The position numbers were made by a program, and so were the translations under genes. DNA of 64,000 nucleotides from Volutella citrinella (taxonomy: Eukaryota > Ascomycota > Sordariomycetes > Hypocreales > Nectriaceae). Location: contig JAWZSP010000011.1 of the NCBI GenBank assembly GCA_034401135.1, positions 548,638 through 612,637 on the forward strand, given 5' to 3'. Of the stretch, positions 58,809 to 64,000 are shown in pieces. The notes under the pieces are model-generated. The model saw only the letters and a list, made by a program, of their open reading frames with translations. It did no database searches and had not been told where the DNA came from. Numbering within the stretch: the first letter of the stretch is position 1; every line of letters starts with the position of its first letter.

Positions 58809-59310
58809 GATTGGGTTTGAACTTTTTGCTCGAGGTTAAATGGCATAAAAGAGTGTGTCAAGGGTATGTAGGGAGAGTAAAAACAGAAGGGATGGCATGA
58901 GGGGCGAGACGATTAGGGGGGCAAGAGTTCAAGGGCGGCGGTCAGTGGAACATGTCTCGGAATAGTATTGATGCGGATTCGAAGTTGGCCCTACGCCCTG
59001 CTCTGTAGACACACGATGAGCACGATGAGGATCATATTTACAGAAGGTTGCGCATATATATGAAGTTACAGCTCTATGTCATATGGCGAGGCCCGTATAC
59101 CCCACAAGAGGATTTGATTGCTGTATCTACAGGGAGTGTACGTCGTTGGCTAGGTGCGTGGCGAGACAGCCAATAATCAGTGCAGTTGGTTGACGTGGCA
59201 TCACAAATACCCCGCAGTATCCACCACCGCCTCACTCTTCTCTTCCTCTTTACATCAACAGTCATCAGGTCGCGTACGAAATATAAAAGCCCGAAGTCTT
59301 GACGGTGAGA
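58809..59310. other. Spacer before the coiled-coil gene
   Basis: About 500 bases without a recognised gene. A CT-rich stretch (CCTCACTCTTCTCTTCCTCTTTACATCA, about 59227-59254) shortly before the next start is probably its promoter or leader. Confidence 0.4.
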
Positions 59311-60548
59311 ATGAATACATCGGAGTCGAATCTACCAGCAACAACGGGGGCTGCACTGGCTCCATGTTCTCGATGCGGTCCGGAGGACGCTCAACAGACG
59401 CTACTGATCTGTGCGACATGCCTCACTCGCGATGAATTGACCGAGCCTCATTCAACGGGTCCAAGTGACCAAGATGTCTATCACGCTCTAAAAAGCGTCT
59501 TTAAGAACACCAAGCCGCAACGCGCAAAGGAAAGAAACTTTATCAAGAACAGGATCCAGAGGTGTCAAGGCCAAGAATGTATCCAATTAATGGATCGCTT
59601 CGACGAGGATCTTATCATTGCAAAGGCTAAGCAGCTGATTCTCAATGGTGCATTTCGAGATTCTGAGAAAGCAGCAGAACTAGGGCTGCTGGGTACGCAG
59701 GAGATGGAAAACTCAAGTTCAGGTAAGCGGTACCCGTCTTTACATCGATTTAAAATACCTGACCAGCATTATTAGGAGAACCCTTATTGCCGACTCATTT
59801 TCTTACAGATCTCTCATACCCAGCACAGCATGCAATTATGTGCAGGCTGCAGGCGGCTCTGGAAAACCTCTGCTATGCTTTTGCACAAGAAAATATGCAA
59901 GAAACGTTACAGGCACGTGGGTGGAAGTGCGCCGAGTTGGTCCAACTTAGTCAATGGGTGGATGAATTCCGGGAAGACCTCACCTATCTTACTGCAAGAG
60001 GCAACACTGATCAGAGGACGCTGGAAGGACTACTCCAGTCAGTGGCCAGAATCCAACCTACTGCGGAGGGGCGTGTTCCTATGTCCTCCAGGAATCTGCA
60101 AGCTCTCCTATCCACGGCCCATGCTTTTTCCGAGCTGCTCGATACCGGGGCACAGCACGCCGATGTGATCAAGAGGCTGTATGATGAAACTCAGATGGCG
60201 TTCACATCCATTGTCGAGAACACACGCACGTTAGAGTCGAAGCTGGATAATGAGCTATCGAAAATTAGTGATAAGAAGTCGGATTTAGAGGATAGGCTGC
60301 TAAGGATTCAGGAGGAGCTGGCGGTTTTAAACAAGGACGAGCGTGCTGCGCTGGCTATGTATATTGCCAAACGCGACGAACATGCTGCTCTTGTAGGGGA
60401 GCGACTTGTTGTGAGCGTTAAGAAAATGAACCTGGTGGGCTATTCCTGCTTGGGGCTCGGAGACTTGGGTCCGGTGGACCTTTTAAGCGAGCCTGGTGTA
60501 CGAACCCCAGAGGAGGAGGAGGGAGTAGGAGGAGGAATGGGAAGGTAG
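59311..60548 (+). CDS. Cys-rich coiled-coil protein of unknown function
   Basis: Exons 59311-59722 and 59809-60548, joined across an 86-nt intron (gtaagc...ttacag), give 383 residues. Near the N-terminus C-x2-C-x11-C-x2-C (Cys19, 22, 34, 37) could bind one zinc. A basic helical part (KPQRAKERNFIKNRIQRC) and ELGLLGT follow. Exon 2 is almost all helix, including a long coiled coil at about residues 250-335 (TRTLESKLDNELSKISDKKSDLEDRL is its core). The tail is acidic and Gly-rich (EEEEGVGGG). An ATG at 59299 is in frame but I prefer 59311. The family is not known to me. It sits between the AT-hook gene and the RNase H gene, all in the same orientation. That could reflect a co-inherited unit acting on nucleic acid (inference). 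Confidence 0.55.
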
Positions 60549-60856
60549 TGGTTCAAGTTACTGCTGTTTTTTTCCATAATGTAAGCACTATAATGATACT
60601 GGATGGCTGAAAAGTATATATTAGGGCTACCTTAATCCTACCTTTTTACCACATAGCAATGAAGCTACAGTTCTATAGTACTATCAGGCTGTCCTGCGGC
60701 TTGCCGCTTTCACAGCAAATTTAGGCTATAGAGAGACATAATGAACTGGTTATACAGTAGTTGGAACTATCTAAAACCCGGTCTTCGTGCCCTTAGTGGC
60801 ATATATAATCGTTTATTGTGGTAATGCATCAGTAGGTCATATGTCAGCTGCTGCAT
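60549..60856. other. Spacer, nothing recognised
   Basis: 3' flank of the coiled-coil gene, moderately AT-rich. Confidence 0.4.
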
Positions 60857-60945
60857 GTTGGGCAGCCTAGTTGGGCAACCTCGTTGGGCAGCCTCGTTGG
60901 GCAGCCTTATTGGCCAGCCTTGTTCGGCCGGCCTTATTCAGCCAA
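60857..60945. repeat. Minisatellite, 13-bp unit
   Basis: About seven degenerate copies of GTTGGGCAGCCTC-like 13-mers. The first four are nearly identical; the last three are diverged (ATTGGCCAGCCTT, GTTCGGCCGGCCTT, ATTCAGCC). It precedes the RNase H gene by about 160 bases. Confidence 0.75.
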
Positions 60946-61106
60946 CCCCGCCTGTATGACTCTTTTGTTCTTTCTGTATCACCCCGCCTTTTCACCGAAA
61001 GTGGCCACTTTGCATTTTGCTTGTTGCACACAGCCCAGCGCACCCTTTAGTAAGGGTTCCTTCCGCTCGTCAATCGCTCTTCATGTCATTTTTTCCCTAA
61101 TTACCT

Positions 61107-61787
61107 TTGCTCTACATCGGCTGGTTCCTTATGCGAAAGGCACACCGCAAACCGCAGTCACGGAAGGGGCAGCAGAGTCGACTGTTTGATGTTGCTGCTC
61201 TATTTGGAGAGGACGTAACACCTGACGACGTGGAAATCTGTGACGATAAGCTTTGGGTCAACGTGGCATGCGATAATGCAAGCCCTTGTGGGGTTTGTGA
61301 TTGTCGAACGTCGCACTTAGACAGCATCGTGATTGCCGTCGACGGCGCTTGCAAGGGCAATGGGACACCACTCGCACGAGCGGCGGTGGGTGTGTTTGTC
61401 GGCGCGGCATCAGCATACAACCAGAGCCGCCTACTACAAAGCAACCCAGCCACGAATCAGATTGCCGAGTTAGAGGCTGGAGTGCTTGGTCTTGAACAGG
61501 CTCTCAACATCCAGAGGAACAGGCTCTCCGATGAATCACTTTCTCAAGTGGTTATCAAGGCAGACTCAGAGTACTTGGTCAAGGGTATGACGGAGTGGAT
61601 CTTTAAGTGGCAGGCCAATGGTTACCGGACTGCAAAGGGGACCCCTGTTGCTAATATGGAATTATTTCGGAAACTCGAGGGGCTAGTGAAGGACTTAGGG
61701 AGTATTGGCGTCGAAGTACTGTTCTGGCATGTAAGACGCTATTATAATAAAGAGGCAGACGAGCTGGCTAATAGAGCTTTTACATAA
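61107..61787 (+). CDS. Ribonuclease H type I domain protein
   Basis: An intronless frame of 226 residues. The N-terminal 70 residues contain a basic part (MRKAHRKPQSRKGQQSR) and a Cys-rich patch (SPCGVCDC). The RNase H core follows with all four catalytic acids: Asp79 in AVDGACKGNG, Glu121 in TNQIAELEA, Asp153 in IKADSEYLVKG, and Asp218 in NKEADELANRA. The TEWI...W...GY segment between the third and fourth acids is also typical. The fold cleaves RNA in RNA-DNA hybrids. It is a free-standing protein, not part of a visible reverse transcriptase. It may be a host-type RNase H duplicate or a part of a telomere-associated element. A second start at 61131 is possible. A diverged copy of its C-terminal exon lies 114 bases downstream. 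Confidence 0.8.
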   Translation: MLYIGWFLMRKAHRKPQSRKGQQSRLFDVAALFGEDVTPDDVEICDDKLWVNVACDNASPCGVCDCRTSHLDSIVIAVDGACKGNGTPLARAAVGVFVGAASAYNQSRLLQSNPATNQIAELEAGVLGLEQALNIQRNRLSDESLSQVVIKADSEYLVKGMTEWIFKWQANGYRTAKGTPVANMELFRKLEGLVKDLGSIGVEVLFWHVRRYYNKEADELANRAFT

Positions 61788-61900
61788 TAGTTGGCGAGGA
61801 AATTAGGAAGGGGGGTTAAAAAACTTGGCTGGTTAGGGTTATAAGTGCTAGCTGTTCGCCTAGTCTCGCATTAATATGGTTCCGAGACAAATCTCATCTC
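61788..61900. other. Spacer between RNase H and its duplicated tail
   Basis: Short region. A few codons before 61901 (RDKSHLE) may already belong to the second copy. Confidence 0.4.
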
Positions 61901-62023
61901 GAGAAACTCGATGAGCTGGTGAAGACCTTGAACAGTGTTGGCATCGAAGTCCTGTTCTGGCATGTATTGCGCAAATTCAACGAAAACGCAGACAGGCTGG
62001 CCAAGAGGCAGTCGACTGGTTGA
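61901..62023 (+). pseudogene. Duplicated C-terminal tail of a type I RNase H
   Basis: The 41-codon segment ends in the last RNase H motif, with VGIEVLFWHV and NENADRLAKR before a TGA. It parallels GVEVLFWHVRRYYNKEADELANR in the intact gene but is clearly diverged, so it is an old duplicate or a second family member. The first three catalytic motifs are absent. Confidence 0.65.
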
Positions 62024-62029
62024 GGGCTA

Positions 62030-62262
62030 TCATCAATGAAGTTAAAGTAGTCTCTTGCTGCATTGTGTAGGTCGTTTCGAGTGATATCTCGACGGCTGAT
62101 GGCGCTTGCTATGACTGGAGCCCTCTGATGAATGAGAAGGCGATGGGCTGTGTAAGACTTAGCGGTCGAGATGAGGGTGAGGTCGGAGTATTGGCCGGTG
62201 CTTAGGGCACTGAGAGTGAGTTGATCTAGGGTACACGCGCAGTGGGGAAAAGGGCGGAGCAC
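62030..62262 (-). pseudogene. BTB/POZ-domain fragment
   Basis: Minus-strand frame from an ATG at 62262: LSTGQYSDLTLISTAKSYTAHRLLIH is the typical start of a BTB fold (usual L..G.YSDLT(I/V)...F.VH+.IL). It is followed by QRAPVIASA. Further left the frame runs antisense into the RNase H tail and no longer looks like BTB. The domain is therefore truncated after about 60 residues. BTB proteins mediate dimerisation or recruit cullin-3 ligases. This copy lacks the C-terminal helices. Confidence 0.5.
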
Positions 62263-63021
62263 CTCTGGAAAGAAGCGAGCAGCTAGTCCATAGCTAAGGA
62301 GCGTAAGGTGGTAGGAGGAGGAGACTCGGCGCAGGTCACTCTTGGTTCGGATGGAGACGAGTGAAACAGCTCGGGAAAGAGTAGGCGGGCGTCGTAAATG
62401 GACTCAAAGACGCTTTCCTTCAAGAGGTACTAGAGAGCCTCGACAAGTGTCTAATCGGAGAAATAGAGGACGGAAAGACGATGACGAGTTACAAGGTGTT
62501 GAATGAGTTTAATCTTGCGTATCTTTGCGTTATTTGGCTGGGTAAATACTTGCCGACAAGGGGCAGAGCTATAGACGGCGCGATAATGTGTTCGGTGTCT
62601 TGGTCTAGGGTAGGGTTCACAGGTAACCCTAACCCTACACCGAGTGTCAAGGACGGTCAACAGTGAGGGCCTCTCGTTGGCGGAGCCGTTGTTATGCCGG
62701 AGGTCAGTAGTGTAGGGTTAAAAGAAGGCACTGCCTTGTTTCTAGTAAGGTCTAATGTCACCGTGCGTTCCGGACAGCCGACGTAGGGTTACGGACAAGA
62801 AAAGGGAAAGGTGTTTCAATTTATCTACAACAAGGAGTTATTGCGACGGCACCGGGGGTACGTTAAGGCACTGTTACGGCATGGGGTGACGCACACGCTA
62901 GCGAGACCGAGCTGGACTGGCAGGTCCTACGCCCAACCGTACATCTAATCCTACGGGTGACGGTACGGGCAGGCTGAAGGCAAGGAGGTGACCCTAACCC
63001 TAGAGCAGCCCCCAGGGGGGC
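62263..63021. other. Subtelomeric sequence with interstitial telomere-like motifs
   Basis: No gene supported. Short telomere-like strings occur in reverse sense: AACCCTAACCCTA at about 62625-62637 and CCCTAACCCTAG at about 62992-63003. Composition shifts to G-rich on the + strand toward the telomere. Confidence 0.5.
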
Positions 63022-63207
63022 CACTACAACTACAACCCCAACCCTACCTACGACTACGACTACGACTACAACTACGACTACGACTACGACTACAACTATA
63101 ACTACGACTACAACTACAACTACGACTACGACTACAACTACGACTACGACTACAACTACGACTACGACTATAACTACAACAACGACTGCAACTGCGACGG
63201 CAAGTAG
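63022..63207. repeat. TACGAC/TACAAC hexanucleotide-type repeat
   Basis: A run of about 180 bases built from TACGAC and TACAAC (three-base periodicity TAC-RAC) with a few TATAAC variants, decaying at its right end to AACGACTGCAACTGCGACGG. If translated it gives Tyr-Asp/Asn repeats, but no open gene surrounds it. A subtelomeric micro/minisatellite. Confidence 0.8.
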
Positions 63208-63858
63208 AGCTACAAGGCTGAGGAGTGTAGAGTGAGGTAAGCAGCCGCGGTAAGGGTTAAGGACAAGGAGACTAACTGTAGGTAGCAGGCTGGTTGCGTC
63301 TACCCCAACCTACCGCCTGGCCTGTTGAACCCTAACGTGTACAGCGGTACAAGCTGTAGAAGAGCAGTGAGCAGAGGCGTAGGGTGCTTAGTGTTGTGGA
63401 AGAGAGTGAAGAGTGCTAGTAGAGTTGTGCAGGGGGGGTTGAAGAGTGGTAGAAACAGGACGGGGGTAGAGACAAGGAGCTAAGAGAGAAGTAGGGTGTT
63501 AAAGTAGGTGGCACTGGGGTGTTTTAGACAGCGACGTCGACTTTTGGACGGACAGGAGAAGTGAAGGGGTGGGAGTGGTAGTAAGACTAGAGAGTGAGGT
63601 GGAAAGGGCAGAGGAGGGTAAGGAGAGAGGAGTTAAAGAGGGCTAACCTCTGAGGTGTGTAAGGGCGCTGGCGGCAGTAAAAGTTGAAGAGCTAGGGTTG
63701 AGGTGTTAAGAAGGGTGTGGTACCGAGTCTAAACTAACCGCTAACCGCTGAAGAAGGAGGGCGCGCCGGCGGCACGTTCGGGGTTGGAGTTAGGCTTAAC
63801 AGGGTGGTTTAGGGTTCCGTGGAAAGCGTTCACGACAGTAAGCGAGTTTGCGTCGCAA
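63208..63858. other. G-rich subtelomere without genes
   Basis: About 650 bases of G/A-rich + strand with many GAG, GGTAG and AGGGTG strings and no coding signal. Confidence 0.5.
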
Positions 63859-64000
63859 GGGTTAGGGTTAGGGTTAGGGTTAGGGTTAGGGTTAGGGTTA
63901 GGGTTAGGGTTAGGGTTAGGGTTAGGGTTAGGGTTAGGGTTAGGGTTAGGGTTAGGGTTAGGGTTAGGGTTAGGGTTAGGGTTAGGGTAAGGGTTAGAGT
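63859..64000 (+). repeat. Telomere, (TTAGGG)n
   Basis: About 23 uninterrupted TTAGGG hexamers, with slightly variant last units (GGGTAAGGG, TTAGAG). The G-rich strand runs 5' to 3' toward the window end, as at a right chromosome end. The count is only a minimum if the assembly stops inside the telomere. The terminal variants could be sequencing errors. Confidence 0.97.

Noticed and set aside
61107..61787. RNase H as part of a retrotransposon polyprotein
   Set aside because: No reverse transcriptase or integrase motif is seen in the adjacent sequence on either strand, and the frame has its own start and stop.
63784..63990. Open frame ending in Gly-Leu repeats
   Set aside because: It is just the telomere hexamer translated.

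Overview
This is the right-hand end of a chromosome of a filamentous ascomycete. The last ~142 bases (63859-64000) are a tandem TTAGGG array running 5'->3' toward the window end, as a right telomere should. Genes carry short introns (about 50-90 nt) with CTAAC/CTGAC-type branch points, and the families seen (CFEM/GPI, DUF3433, Zn2Cys6 regulators, 2EXR, KP4-like, fungal NB-ARC/TPR) are typical of Pezizomycotina. A hypocrealean Sordariomycete is my guess; I cannot name the genus.

Layout. 1-4.2 kb: almost no coding signal except a possible relic of a PD-(D/E)XK-like gene. 4.2-27.4 kb: the most ordinary genic part, with a CFEM GPI-anchored protein, an eight-exon amidase, an amino-acid permease, a DUF3433 membrane protein, a reticulon and an SNG1/DUF3533 membrane protein. 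Broken genes lie between them: an NB-ARC/TPR gene, a Zn2Cys6 regulator missing its middle, and a GH106-like C-terminus. 27.4-32.3 kb: a regulator remnant without a DNA-binding domain, a PDDEXK relic, and an intact SDR gene with a 6-nt micro-exon. 33.35-35.3 kb and 50.1-51.1 kb: extremely AT-rich blocks. Their origin by repeat-induced point mutation (RIP) is supported by a 250-bp pair of repeats (33.35 kb and 46.76 kb) that differ only by transitions. 35.7-39.4 kb: two divergent genes for secreted proteins, both reconstructed across introns. 39.8-44.5 kb: a 2EXR protein, a possible solo LTR and one intact PDDEXK-like gene. 47-50.1 kb: pseudogenes. 52.1-62.3 kb: the telomere-proximal set, consisting of a KP4-like secreted protein, a repeat array, a very large AT-hook protein split by one stop codon, a small Cys-rich coiled-coil protein, a type I RNase H and a duplicated RNase H tail running into a BTB relic. 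62.3-64 kb: non-coding subtelomere, hexanucleotide repeat and telomere.

How the parts relate. Amidase, amino-acid permease and a broken regulator lie near each other and could have been a small nitrogen-scavenging locus (inference). The secreted genes (CFEM, the 35.7-39.4 kb pair, KP4-like) form a subtelomeric interaction/antagonism repertoire. The 53.5-62 kb block looks like a multi-gene, possibly mobile, telomere-associated unit that I cannot assign to a described element. Many relics carry C-to-T nonsense changes at CpA, fitting RIP or RIP-like decay. All exon joins are read by eye from splice signals and reading frame; no transcript data or database search was available.
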